From the NCBI RefSeq assembly GCF_900497805.2, contig NW_020954702.1:3666103-3730102 (forward strand): 64,000 nucleotides of DNA. The letters run 5' to 3'. The stretch comes from Vombatus ursinus. Its lineage: Eukaryota > Chordata > Mammalia > Diprotodontia > Vombatidae. The translations under genes and the position numbers were made by a program. The notes under the pieces were generated by a model, which saw only the letters and a list, made by a program, of their open reading frames with translations, did no database searches and was not told where the DNA came from. Positions 29,781 to 41,175 of this stretch are shown here, piece by piece; the first letter of the stretch is position 1; every line of letters begins with the position of its first letter.

Positions 29781-30373
29781 TGTGAATTCAGGTTTAATAG
29801 ATTTGGTATATACTTCTTTCAGAGTCTATTATGTTAGAGAGGTCTATGCCATTTTACCAATCTCACTATGGTCATTTCCCCCCCCAAAATTGTTCTAGGA
29901 GGAGAAAATATTCAAAGAGCAACTTAATGATGTGTTTAATACCTATTGTAATTGTTTGGCAACAGAAGGTATTCATTTATTTCCATTATTAAAGTGAGCA
30001 GTCAAATCACATGACTAGTCAGGCCCATGAAATGCCCTCCCACAGCATGGTGGGGCAAGGCAGAGCTCAAGGGGGAGTCCTTCTTACCCAGGAGGCACCA
30101 TCAACCCATAAGGTTGAGAAGGCTGCATGAACAGAGCAATTGTCAAGGTTTAAAATACTTAAAGGGCATGGTGGAGAAATTCAGAGTCAAGAGCCGAGTC
30201 AGGAGAGGAGTAAAGGAATGAACACAGATGGTAGTTCCTCAAAATGAGGAATCATAGAACAACAATGTAAATGAAAATCATACCATAACAATATAGTTTA
30301 AATTATTTTTTTATTTTTATTTATAACAATATAAATGAAAATATTTTTTAAAAAACTTAAACTTTTAGTAAAA
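29781..30373. other. intron, mostly unidentified; possible RTE 5' piece at 30010-30200
   Basis: The GC-richer block at 30025-30150 ('cccacagcatggtggggca', 'ccaggaggcaccatcaacc', 'ggttgagaaggctgcatga') resembles RTE 5' sequence from memory only. The 64-codon frame there is unlikely to be a gene. Confidence 0.3.
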
Positions 30374-30474
30374 AGTAAAACTAATAAAGGTCTTAAAGAT
30401 TAGGTAATGAAATGTACTTCCTCCTTCATGGTATAGGAGTGAATAATGTATATATTGCAAGATGCAGTCACCCT
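30374..30474 (+). repeat. 101-bp direct repeat, copy 1
   Basis: It starts AGTAAAACTAATAAAGGTC and ends GCAGTCACCCT. It is the same length as copy 2 at 31286-31386 and differs at two bases by my reading. This copy sits in unassigned intron. Confidence 0.95.
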
Positions 30475-30629
30475 ATAAAGTTTTTATTTAATTGGTTGTC
30501 TTCAATATAAGAGAAGATTTAATTTGAAGGAAAAGAGATTGAAATGACTGTGATGACACAAACAGCTTCAACAAGCAATTTTAATAAGGAATTGATATTA
30601 AAAGAAATTAATAAGGAATTAATAAGGAA

Positions 30630-31465
30630 TGCTATTTGTGCAGTGTACCATAACCAAGATTGGAAAGCAGAAAGAGGAGAATGTAAAAGCTGGCTTGAAG
30701 TTTAACATAAAAGACTAAGATCTTGGCAACCGCTCCCATCACTTTTTGGCAAATAGAGGGAGAAAAAATGGCAGCAGTGTTAGATTTTATATTCTTGGGC
30801 TCAAAGATCACTACAGATGGCGTCTGCAGCCATGAAATTAAAAGACACTTGCTCCTTGGAAGGAAAATTATGGCAAATTTGGACAGAATACTAAAAAGCA
30901 GAGATATCACCTTGCTAACAAAGGTACATATACTCAAAACTATGTTGTTGTTTTTTTCCACTAGCAATGTATAGCTGTGAGAGTTGGACTATAAAGAAAG
31001 CTGAGTGCTACAGAATCAACACTTTTGAATTGCGGTGCTAGAGAAGATTTTTGAGAGTCCCTTGGACAGCAAGGCAGTCAAATCACTCAATACCTAAATT
31101 AATTCAGGCTATTCACTGGAAGATCAAACACTGAAACTCAATTTTAAATACTTTGATGATATAATGAGAAGACAGGACTCTTTGGAAAAGGCCCTGGTGT
31201 TGGGAAAGAGTGAAGGCAAAAGGAAAAAGGGACAGCAGAGGATGAGATTGATGGTGTCATGGAAACAATGAACATGACCTTGGATAGTAAAACTAATAAA
31301 GGTCTTAAAGATTAGGTAATGAAATGTACTTCCTCCTTCATAGTATAGGAGTGAATAATGTATATATTGCAAAATGCAGTCACCCTTTGACAGATAGTAG
31401 AGGATAGAAGGGCCTGACTCCATGGGGTCACAAAGAGTCAGGCATAACTGAACAACAACAACATC
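30630..31465 (+). mobile_element. BovB/RTE LINE 3' half, sense, with a foreign 101-bp block
   Basis: The ORF C-terminus reads DFIFLGSKITTDGVCSHEIK then LLLGRKIMANLDRILKSRDI and LLTKVHILKTM. Further on are 'gagagttggactataaagaa' and 'gagagtcccttggacagca'. The end is CCATGGGGTCACAAAGAGTC with an (ACA)n tail at about 31450-31462, the RTE tail in place of poly-A. A 101-bp block copied from 30374-30474 replaces or interrupts the element at 31286-31386. Frames are broken. Confidence 0.9.
31286..31386 (+). repeat. 101-bp direct repeat, copy 2, inside the RTE element
   Basis: Left border GACCTTGGAT is RTE sequence and right border GATAGTAGAGGATAGAAGG is again RTE sequence, so the copy is embedded in the element. 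Two substitutions and no indel against copy 1. Confidence 0.95.
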
Positions 31466-32545
31466 CATCTTCAATTCTTCTTGTGGAGATTGCTTTTGAA
31501 GTTCTTCTCTTAAACACTACCAAAAGCATTTTGCAAATATTTTCATGAGCCACTATAATTGTTTAAAATTCCTTTTGAGGTTTCCCTTTTTAGTTCCATG
31601 TGAGAAAAAAATTGTGATAAAAATATTTTAAATTATTTTAAGAACAACTTTATGATAAATAATAATTCACATATATATTGTACTTTAAATTTACAGTATA
31701 ATAACACTGAGATTAGGAAGAGTAGGCAGTAATGTGCCCAAGTTTAAGTACCAAGTTACATAGTAAATGGCAAAATGGGTCCTTTCTTTTCTCTCTACAA
31801 TCTTATTTTGTGATCCCACGGATTTAATTGCCATCTCTTTGCATATACATACATGTGAGTATATTGTATATCTTGAGCTCCAGTTCTGCCTCACCAACTG
31901 ACTGATATTTCAGTCATAAGAACTTTGTATTTATTTTGTATATACTTGTATATATAAGACATAGAGTATACACAAGTTCTCTCACTAAGTAGTAAATATA
32001 CAAAACATATGTCTTCCTTATTATAATGTAAGCACCTCCAGAGCAGGAATTGTTTCACTTTTGCTGTATTGTTGAATATATTAATTTAAACAGTTTGTTA
32101 ACATTTTAATGAAATGCAAATGTCCTATGTCATTACAAAATTGAACCAAAGCTATCAGACTTGCCTGATCCTTCTGGCCTAAAATAATTGATGTAATCAG
32201 TAACTGGAATAGAATGGCATCATTCTTCATATTGTATTTAAAATGGGGGAGCATCAATGTAAATGCAGAGGATGAGGTGATTAAATGTCCAGATACATGA
32301 CATCCTTTCTCAAGGGCTCTTCTGAGGGCACATGGAGATCCCTTTCAATGGAATTGAAAGAAGCACCCCCCCATTCATGAAAAATGAGTACTAGAGGAGG
32401 AAAATGAGGGTAAAGAGAACCCCACATCTAACATTCTTTCTTTCCTGAGAATGAAAAGTGGTACCACAAGACATTAAACCACAAACAATAAAGTCTGTTT
32501 TTAAATGTTTCACAATGAAAGTAGAAGGCCAACTAATGGAGCTGG
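31466..32545. other. intron, nothing recognised
   Basis: AT-rich intron (for example 31600-31700). No repeat family or exon recognised. Confidence 0.5.
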
Positions 32546-32549
32546 GAAT

Positions 32550-32625
32550 GATCTCAAATGAGATATTATTTGTAAAGTGCACAGTACTTGGCACAGAGTA
32601 GGTGCATAATAAATGCTTGTTCCGC
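32550..32625 (+). mobile_element. MIR/L2 3' end fragment, sense
   Basis: 'tttgtaaagtgcacagtact' and 'ggcacagagtaggtgcataa' followed by TAAATGCTTGTTC form the shared MIR/L2 terminal motif. Confidence 0.75.
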
Positions 32626-33140
32626 TAGCACAAGTGAAAAGGGTAATGCGGTGGAGTCAGGGGCCAGAATGCCACACGAGCCAATGGGACCTCAAAAGGA
32701 AGTACTATCCCTAAATAAAAGGTTTCACCAGAAAACATGTTACATCCTTGTAAGACCAGGTCTATAATACCAGAGAATGAGAACAGGAATGAGTATGAGA
32801 CAGGAACTCTCACTGGTGGTAAGAAAGCCTTGAACTTGTCCTCTTACTACCCCCTTGATTTTCTTCATGGAGGGAACAGAATGTAGGTGTGACTTCAATA
32901 CCAAATAAAAGAGGATGATACAGAAGAAATTCAAACAGAAACCTGATGAGTCACTGAAAAGGTGGTTGCTTAGGTCTAATGAAACCAGTACAGGGTGTCC
33001 AAAGCAAAATTCCATTGATTTGGGGAAACTTTCAGAAGACATACATTTACAGAACCAATTATATCAGATGATCCAATGGAGACCTTCCTTTGTCCCTTTT
33101 TAGGTGTCTAAGATAGGGATAGACACACACATATAATTTA
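32626..33140. other. intron, unassigned
   Basis: Open frames of 60-100 codons overlap on both strands here; none resembles a protein I can name with confidence. No splice-flanked exon. Confidence 0.4.
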
Positions 33141-33144
33141 ATTT

Positions 33145-33330
33145 CTTTGTGTGTGTGTGTATGTCTATGTGTATATATGTATGTGCACATCTATATCTAT
33201 CTTTATCTTTATCTACATCTATATATCTATCTATATGTGTGTATAATCTGTATGTATCCATATCTATATCTATCTATATCTACCTATCTACTTCTATATC
33301 TGTATCTATATCTATATATCTGTGTGTATT
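33145..33330. repeat. (TG)n then (TATC)n imperfect microsatellite
   Basis: GTGTGTGTGTGTATG from about 33149, then about 140 bp of CTATAT/CTATCT/CTTTAT units to about 33327. Confidence 0.95.
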
Positions 33331-33780
33331 ATAAGTTTCCTTAAAAATTAATTCCCGTTGCAACCAGTTTCCCATGCACTTCGTGGTCTGCCACTCCCTT
33401 TGACCAGCCTGCAGTGGTGATAGCTCAGTCCCATCTTCTGGACAGAGCCATGACCAAATGATATCAGGCTTCAGATATGTCTTCTCCATCACACAACCAT
33501 ACAGACATTAGCAAATCAACTGGTAAAATTTGAGCAGAGAACAGGGATGTCTAGACAGTAAAATTACTAGTGGAAATAGGTACTGTGGGTAAGGTGAGAA
33601 GCATAGCTCTAGAGACCTGAATAGGGGGGCAGAGGGTGACAGTGCTGTCTCCAAGAGGAAGCTTTGGATGTGCCTCCTTAATACTGAAGCAATCAATTAC
33701 CAACCTATGCCCTCCCTTCTGTCAGTTCCCTTCCTTTGCATAACCCCCTCCTCTCCAAGTTCCCTATAGGGTAAGGTAGA
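33331..33780. other. intron, unassigned; short L1-spacer-like end
   Basis: 33331-33690 is not recognised. The last 80 bp ('tctgtcagttcccttccttt', 'tccctatagggtaaggtaga') resemble the reversed L1 inter-ORF spacer, truncated where the next element begins. Confidence 0.4.
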
Positions 33781-34601
33781 TTTTTTTTTAAATTAATTTA
33801 TTTATTTTTAGTTTTCAACACTCACTTTCACAAGATTTTGAGTTCCAAATTTTCTCCCCATCTTGTCCCTTCCCCCACCCCAAGATGGCATGCATTCTGA
33901 ATATCCCTTCCCCTAATTTGCCCTCCCTTCTATCTCACCCCCCCTCATCCCCTTCTCCTTCAATTTTCGTGTAGGGCAGGATAGATTTCTATACCCCATT
34001 GCCTGTATATCTTATTTTCAAGTTGCATGTGAAAACAATTTTTAACATGTTTGGGGTTCCAAATTTTCTCCCTTCCTCCCTCCCTACTCACCCTTATTGA
34101 GAAGGCAAGCAACTTAATAAAGGTTATACATGTGTAGTCATGCAAAACACTTCCATAGTAGTCATGTTGTGAAAAACTAAGTATATTTCCTTTCATCCTA
34201 TCCCACTTCCCATTTATTCTATTCTCCTTTTGACCCTGTCCCTCCTTAGAAGTGTTTGCTTCTGATTACCCCTCCCCAAATCTGCCCTCCCCTCTATCAT
34301 CCTCCTGCTCTCTTGTCCCCTTCCCCCCCACCATTTTCCTGTAGGGTAAGACAGATTTCCATACCAAATTGAGTGTGTATGGTATTCCCTCCTTAAGCCA
34401 AATCCTAGGAGAATAAGATTCACTCATTCCCTCTCACCTTTCCCCACTTCCCCTCCACTGCAAAAACCTTTTCTTGTCTGTTTTATATGAGATAATTTAC
34501 CACATTCTACCTCTATCTTTCTCCTTCTCCCCATATAATCCTCTCTCACCCCTTAATTTTATTCTCCAGATAGCATCCTTTCATCTTCAACTCACCCTGT
34601 G

Positions 34602-34668
<67 letters not shown>

Positions 34669-36020
34669 CATACATACATACATACAATTTTTTCCCTCCA
34701 ACTACTCTAATACTGACAGACTCAGAGTTACAAATATCATCTTTCCATGCAGAAATGTAAACAGTTCAACCTTAATAAGTCTCTTATGATTTCTCTTTCC
34801 TGTTTACATCTTCATGTTTCATTTGAGTTTTCTATTTGAAAGTCAGATTTTCTATTCAGCTCTGGTGATTTCATCAAGAATGCTTGAAAGTCCTCTATTT
34901 CACCGAATGTTCATTTTTCCCCTGAAGGATTATGATCAGTTTTGCTGGGTAGGTGATTCTTGGTTGTAATCCTATCTCCTTTGCCCTCCAAAATATTATA
35001 TTCCAAACCCTGTGCTCACTTAATGTAGAAGCTGCTAAATATTGTGTTGTCCTGATTGTGTTTCCACAATACTTGAATTGTTTCTTTCTGGCTGCTTGCA
35101 ATATTTTTTCTTGACCTGGGAACCCTGGAATTTGGCTACAATATTCCTAGGAGTTTTCCTTTGGGGATCTCTTTCAGGAGATGATCAGTGGATTCTTTCC
35201 ATTTCTCTTTTGCCCTCTGGTTCTAAAATATCAGTGCAGTTTTCCTTGGTAATTTCTTGAAAGGTGATGTCTAGGGTTTTTTTTTTTTTTGATCATGGCT
35301 TTCAGATAGTCCAATAATCTTTAAATTCTCTCTCGTGGATCTATTTTCCAGGTCAGTTGTTTTTCCAATGAGATATTTCACGTTGTTTTCTAAATTTTCA
35401 TTCTTTTGAATTTGTTTTACAGTGTCTTGATTTCTCATAAAGTCACTAGCTTTCAATTGTTCCATTCTAATTTTTAAGGAAGTGTTTTCTTCACTAAGCT
35501 TTTAGACTTCCTTTTCCATTTTGCCAGTTTTGCTTTTTAAGGCATTCTTCTCCTCATTGGCTTTTTGGACCTCTTTTGCCATTTGGGTTAGGCTATTTTT
35601 TAAGGTGTTATTTTCTTCACTATTTTTTGGGTCTCCTTTAGCAAGCTGCTGACTTGTTTTTCATGACTTTCTTGCATCACTCTCAGTTTTTCCTCTTCTT
35701 CTCTTACTTGCTTCTCAAAATCCTTTTTGAGCTCTTCCATGGCCTGGGCCTGATTCATATTTTTCTTGGAGGCTTTGGATGTAGGAGCTTTGACTTTGTT
35801 ATCTTCTTCTGGTTTTATGTTTTGATCTTCTTTGTCACCAAAGAAAGATTCTATGGTCTGACTTTTTTGGACCTTTGTTTATTCATGATTCCAGCCAATT
35901 ACTTGAGTTTTAAACTCTTTGTTAAGGTAGGAGTCTGTTTCCAGTGTGGAGAATATACTGTCCCAAGCTTTGGAGGTTTGTACTCTTCCCTGCCTCCCCC
36001 ACACCCTAGAGGTGGCTCTC
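33781..36020 (-). mobile_element. ORF1-only 'half-L1' (HAL1-like), antisense, 5' truncated
   Basis: In element order (right to left): part of the 5' UTR (about 36020-35890), ORF1 from about 35887 down to about 34815 with breaks (EASDFMRNQDTVKQIQKNEN and NNVKYLIGKTTDLENRSTRE at 35465-35271, then AARKKQFKYCGNTIRTTQYL), then about 1 kb of 3' UTR and a poly-A (T run at 33782-33791). No ORF2 lies between ORF1 and the 3' end. Its ORF1 and 3' UTR match the copy at 53421-56227, but it keeps about 85 bp more at the 3' end (GAGTTCCAAATTTTCTCCCC etc. in reverse). Confidence 0.82.
34602..34686. repeat. (TATC)n followed by (TACA)n in the half-L1 3' UTR
   Basis: About 17 uninterrupted CTAT units (34603-34668), then five ACAT units. 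The same place in the sister copy (55381-55416) holds a short TATG/TAGA tract. Confidence 0.95.
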
Positions 36021-38290
36021 ATTAGACACAAATACGTATACATAATATGTAACATTATTCTATACTTGGTTCTACTTATCAGTTCTTTTTCTGAATGCAG
36101 AGTCTCTCTTCATATGTCCTTTATAGTTAATTTGGGTATTTATAATAGACAAAATAAGTTATTTGCTAAAGTTGTTCTTAAAACAATATTGCTGTAACTG
36201 TATACAATGTTCTCTTGGTTATGCTCATTACATTCTTTACTACTTTGTGTAAGTCTTTCCATGTTTTTCTAAAATCATTGAGTTCATTTTTATAGCATAA
36301 TTTATAGGCATCAATGATGCAGTTCTTAAGAATTGCAAGCACAATCTTCCCATGTAGTGATGTCAATGGTTTAGTCTTATTGAATCCCTTATGTTCTCTG
36401 TTTCTTTTATTAATCTTTTATGTTTCTCTTGAGTCTTGATATGGAAAATTAATTTTTGTGTTCAGTTCTGGGCTTTTTCTATGGAAAGCTTGAAAACCTT
36501 CTATTTCACAGAATAACCATTTTTTCTCTTTAAGGATTATGCTCACTTTCACCACATAGATGATTCTTGCTTGAAGTCCTAGCTCCTTTGCCTTCCAGAA
36601 TATCATGTTCCATGACCTCTGATCCTTAAATGTTACTGATGCTAAGTCCTGTGTAGTTCTGACCATGATATTTGGATTGTTTCTTTTTGGTGGCTTGCAA
36701 TATTCTCTACTTGACCTGGGAGCTCTGGAATTTGGCTATAATATTCCTGGGAGTTTTCATTTTGGGATCTCTTTCCAGAAGTGATCAATGAATTCTTTCA
36801 ATGTCTATTTTACCTCTAGCTTCTAGGATATATGGGCAGTTTTCTTGATAATTTCTTGAAATATGATGCCCAGGTCTTACTTTTGTCCTAGCTGTCAGAT
36901 AGTCTAATGATTCTTAAATTATCCCTCCCAGATGTATTTTCCAGGTGTGTTGTTTTTCTAATGAGGTATTTTACATTTTCTTCTTTTTTTGTTGTTCTTT
37001 TGACTTTGATTCTTGATATCTCAAAGAGTCATCATCTTCCCCTTGTCCAATTCTAATTTTTAAGGAGTTATTTTCTTTAGTTAACTTTTTAACCTCCTTT
37101 TCCATTTGCCCAATTCTACTTTTTAAAGAATTGTTTTCTTCAGTAAATTTCTGTATCTATTTTTCCATTTTTCTGTGCTTCCTTTAATAACCTGTTGACT
37201 TTCTTTTCACAATTCTTTTGCAACACTCTCATTTTTCCCCAGTTTTTCTTCTACCTCTCTCATTTGTTTTTTAAACTCCTTTTTTGAGCTCTTCCATAAG
37301 TTCTTTTTGGGCTTGGGTCCAATTCACATTTTTTCTTTGGGGCTTATCACTTAGGTGTTGTTCTCTTCTGAGGACATTGTTGTCCTCTTCTGAGTTTGTG
37401 TCTTGATCTTCTCTGTCACCATAATAACTTTCTGTGGTCAGAATCTTTTTTTTTATTTTTTACTTATGTTTCCCAGCCTACCCCCTGACTTTTAAATTTG
37501 AGTTGTGCTTCTGGGATAGAAGGGACACTACCCCAGGCTTCTTCTGCTGGAGGCTGCAGGCCCTTGCTGTTTGCCTGGTACTGCAATGGTGCTTCCCTGA
37601 GGCCCACAGGTACCCTCATGCCTGGTGCTGTGCTAAGGAGGTAGGGTGGAGTAGGGGTGGGTGTCTGGCACTGTTGGAAGCCACAGGAGTCAAGCAGCTC
37701 ACCTGGTGCTGCACTGAGGCACGTGGTGGGGAGGGGAGATCCAAGGTATAGGGGGTGGTTCCAGTGCTGGTCTCTGCTTATTCACTAGCTCTATGCTGAG
37801 GCACATTGGGAGCCCTGGCACTGGCATCTGCCCATTTGTTCAGCTATGCTGAGTCATGTGGAGAGTCATCTGTCTATTCACCTTGTGCTGTGCTGAGGCA
37901 CATAGTGGGGGTTGGGGGGAATCTCAGCACTGGTTTCTGTTTGTTTGCCCTGCACTCTGCTAAGACATGTGTTAGGTTTTGATGTTGCCATTTGCCTGCT
38001 TGCCTGGCCCTGCACTTGGGTTCAGGACCTCCTGGTGGTTTGCTAAGGCTGCTGGCTTTCAGGGAAGCTTCCTGTCCTGGACTGCACTCTCCTTTTAACG
38101 AAGTGAGACAGACCATTTCTGTCAACTTTCCAAGTTTCCTGGTGTAGGAGATTGTTTTACTCCTTATTTTTGCTGTTTCTCCCATTCCACAATTCATTTT
38201 GGGGCACTATTTTATAGCTGTTTGGAGGTAAAAATGGGACAATTTAGGTGATTTCTTGCTTTACTCCTTTATCTTGACTCTAGGAAGATG
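36021..38290 (-). mobile_element. L1-type element, antisense: 3' piece, ORF1, 5' UTR, no ORF2
   Basis: In element order: 5' UTR from about 38288 to 37450 (GC-richer, 5' tip near TTTATCTTGACTCTAGGAAG), ORF1 from about 37440 to 36420 in many broken pieces (the C-terminal frame 36666-36418 reads DLASVTFKDQRSWNMIFWKA), the spacer (36420-36340), then 'ctctggttatgctcattac'-like L1 tail sequence at 36060-36300. Most or all of ORF2 is absent, so it is either internally deleted or another ORF1-only element. Confidence 0.7.
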
Positions 38291-38885
38291 AACCTTTTTC
38301 TAAGAACCTCCAGGCTAATGTCACTTTTTTATGGAGTCCTGAACTGAATGGAAGAATTTATGATTGTTCCTATTTGGATTTATTGATCATTATTTGTCTA
38401 GGTACTGAGAGCTTTGCTGAAAAATATGTTGGAGAATGTAGTCCTCAGAAACCTTTCACATCATCATCTTAACCAGAAATCTAATTTTCTAGTGCTTGTG
38501 AAAATTGGCATAATCTGATCCATGCAGAAGTCATGGGATTTTTAAGCAAACAATCCTGGGAGACCGCACTGGTCATTTCATGTAGCTGCTGGTCACACTT
38601 CAGAGTTCTTCATTCAAACCCCAGAGCACTTTTGACTACCACTAGATTTCAGTCTTTACTCTGTCCTGACTCTTATTCCAAGATGCTCATAACTTAACCT
38701 TTCACAGAAGCGAAACATGTATATTTTACAGTGTCAATAACCATTTTTAAAATTGCACAAAATTTACAGGCAATTTCTTTTTCCACTGGGTCTCATATTA
38801 AATTAGAAAACTATCTTAATTAGTGTTCATTTTTCTAAGGGCTAGCTTTTTTATAAATTTGCATACATTCCTACTGCAGGAATAC
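38291..38885. other. intron, nothing recognised
   Basis: No repeat or exon recognised. Confidence 0.5.
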
Positions 38886-39085
38886 CAGATCATAGACTAC
38901 AACTAGAAAGGATATTAGAGACATAGACCAATTCCATCACTTTCAGATGGGAAAACTGAAGCCCAAAGAGGTCAAGACACTCCTCCAAGGTGAAACAGAT
39001 GGCAAAGCTGATATTTGAACCCAGGTCCTGTTACAACAAATCCAGTGGTATTTCTAATATATAACACTGCCTTGGGGAGGGCTTA
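38886..39085 (-). mobile_element. MIR/THER-type SINE, antisense
   Basis: 'atcatagactacaactagaa', 'gatgggaaaactgaagccca', 'gatatttgaacccaggtcct' follow the reversed SINE order seen also at 17445-17690. Confidence 0.7.
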
Positions 39086-39415
39086 AAGGTTGTATTTCTT
39101 TTCCAAGAATTTTGTTGTAAACTGTGTTTTATATTCTCTGATTTTGTGAAATTCATACTTGTCCTTTTATTCCCCTCCTTGGTAGTCAATAGCTACTTAT
39201 ATTATGAATGATATAGAAGGGAAGTAGTTCTAAGAGGTAAGTTCTCTCATCCTAAGGGGGGAAAATGTGATACAAATTATGCCAACCTCACTGTAGCAAT
39301 TTTCTATCTAAAATCAGCAAATAATTCAGTCAATTCCTACTCTTGAATTTACACTCATGAAAGAATCTGATATAGATGATCATTTCAACTGTTCCTGCTT
39401 TCTATGGTAGTATCA
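39086..39415. other. intron, nothing recognised
   Basis: Short unique stretch without coding signal. Confidence 0.5.
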
Positions 39416-39417
39416 AC

Positions 39418-39500
39418 AAGTATTTATAAAGCACCTGCTAGTTCCACTCCCAAAGGAGCTTATAGTCTAATGAGGATAGACAACAAGAGTATATAATATA
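39418..39500 (-). mobile_element. L2 3' end, antisense
   Basis: CAAGTATTTATAAAGCACCT, 'ccaaaggagcttatagtcta', 'atgaggatagacaacaaga': reversed L2 terminal sequence. Confidence 0.6.
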
Positions 39501-39517
39501 CACATATACCTATATGT

Positions 39518-39640
39518 TGTTGTTATTATTGTTAACTTGTGCCCAACCCTTTTTGAGACCCTGTGGATTATAGTACAACAATACTATCCATAGGGTTTTC
39601 TTGGCAAAGATAATGGAATGGTTTGCCATTTCCTTCTTCA
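39518..39640 (-). mobile_element. RTE-tailed SINE 3' part, antisense
   Basis: TTGTTGTTATTATTGTTAAC (reversed ACA-rich tail), then 'tttttgagaccctgtggatt' (reverse of the RTE end CCATGGGGTCACAAAGAGTC) and 'gggttttcttggcaaagata' plus 'tggtttgccatttccttctt', a well-known marsupial SINE body. It continues into a TTCC repeat. Confidence 0.8.
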
Positions 39641-39735
39641 ATACATATTCCTTCCTTCCTTCCTTCTTTCCTTTCTTCTTTCCTTCCTTCCTATTTCCTT
39701 CCTTTTTTCCTTTCCTTCTTTCCCTTCTTTCCTAA
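39641..39735. repeat. (TTCC)n pyrimidine microsatellite at a SINE edge
   Basis: CTTCCTTCC/CTTTCC units from about 39650. It adjoins the SINE phrase 'ccatttccttcttc', from which it probably grew. Confidence 0.9.
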
Positions 39736-39854
39736 ACTACTTTGTATTCAACTTCTTTGTATTTATTTGTATTACAAGCACAAGTTTTGACCTAGATTTA
39801 TTAACAACTGTATACCATGTCATTAAATTTGTGTTTGTATTACTAGATAATTAG

Positions 39855-40010
39855 CGTGTGTATACATATATGTATATTCTGTGCACACATATATGTGTAT
39901 ATATTTACATGTCTGTGTGTGTGTGTGTGTATAAATACAAGGTAGTTTAAGAAGGAAGGGAAAGAAGGAAATTAAGGACAGAATGAAAGAAGGAAAGAAG
40001 GAAGGAAGGA
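39855..40010. repeat. (TATG)n, (TG)n and (GGAA)n tracts
   Basis: ATACATATATGTATATT at 39863, a TG run at about 39913-39930, and GAAGG units at 39950-40010. Confidence 0.9.
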
Positions 40011-40669
40011 ATCATTAAAAACTATTTATCTGAAATAGAAGAATACTGAGGAACAAAAACTTCCTAGTATATTGATTACTGACGAGGTAGACAATTGTCA
40101 ATTAACCTAAGTCAAAAATCCCTCAATGATTAATGACAGAGGAGTAATTTACAGAACTTATTTTTGTAACAGAAAGGAGGAATAAAAAATTACAGCAATC
40201 TTAAGAAACTTGTTTTGAACATATTTCAATTGGACAAGGCAGGTCATCTGTCTAGTTCATTTTTCCCAGGCTTTCTTAACCCAAATTCATTCTGTTGGTG
40301 GTATTTAGCTGTTAAAGTGAGACTACCCCAGAAGTCCTTGCCCTACAGCTAATGTTGCATTTTTCAACCAAAAAGCTTATTTTAAAGGAGCCTATAGTTT
40401 GAACTAAGACTAGGAAGGAGAAATTTGTGGTTTATAGTTGATAAGTTTGCAGTCAACCCCTCCCCTCCATCCTCTAGCTGCCAGAAAAGGAAACCCAATC
40501 TTAGAAGATTATAGTAGTTAACTTTGACTTAATCTTTAGTTCAAGAAAAAAAAAAAGAACTTAGGATCAGTAAGTTAGGAGTCAACCTCTCTTTCTCCAG
40601 CTGCCATAAAGGGGAACTTAGCTTTTAAAAAGAGTCTTATAATCCTATTATGATTTTATTCCTACAAAG

Positions 40670-40703
<34 letters not shown>

Positions 40704-40925
40704 ATCTTACTCTAAATTATCTGTTACTAAATGATAGTCTTATCAATGTTTCCTAAATCTATAGGTAACTTAGACATAAGAGAATGTCTATGTTAGTTTG
40801 GCTTAGCTTTCAGGACTAGCTTTTCCTAAGTAATGGAACTTAATCCTACAATCAAACTAAAACTTAAATCAAAGTAATCAATACTAATCAATTTAAAGTT
40901 TATCCCTTTTTGTAAGGAAGGGAAG
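40011..40925. other. intron, unique; short (TA)n(TG)n tract
   Basis: No element recognised. An alternating TATATA/TGTGTG tract lies at 40670-40704. Confidence 0.5.
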
Positions 40926-40929
40926 TAAG

Positions 40930-41175
40930 GAATTGTTAATTAAGGACCTACTAGGTGCCCAGCACTCTACTAAATATGGTGCAAATATTATCTCATTTGA
41001 TCAGTTGATGTAAAGAATTGATATGTAGAGAGAGGAACTGCATCTTGAAGAAAGGAAGAGATTCTGTGTAAAGAGACATGAAGGCTAGGCATTTCAAGTA
41101 TGGGGGACAGATATTACAAAGTTACAGAAGTGGGAAATGGAGTGTTGTATATTAATGTAAAGTACACTATCTTTT
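40930..41175 (-). mobile_element. L2/MIR-related fragment, antisense
   Basis: 'ggacctactaggtgcccagc' and 'tattatctcatttgatcagt', then 'ggcatttcaagtatggggga' and 'gtgggaaatggagtgttgta', reversed L2 3' sequence. Confidence 0.6.

Noticed and set aside
32740-33110. Overlapping 62- to 100-codon frames; the + frame near 32915 faintly recalls a retroviral gag-like stretch
   Set aside because: The resemblance is a short run of common residues, with no terminal repeats, no pol-type motifs and no neighbours of that kind in the window. Not enough to call an endogenous retrovirus.
37434-38197. 105- and 107-codon frames in GC-richer sequence, perhaps a gene
   Set aside because: They lie in the 5' UTR of an antisense L1-type element and match no protein; similar text occurs in the 5' UTR at 56710-57428.
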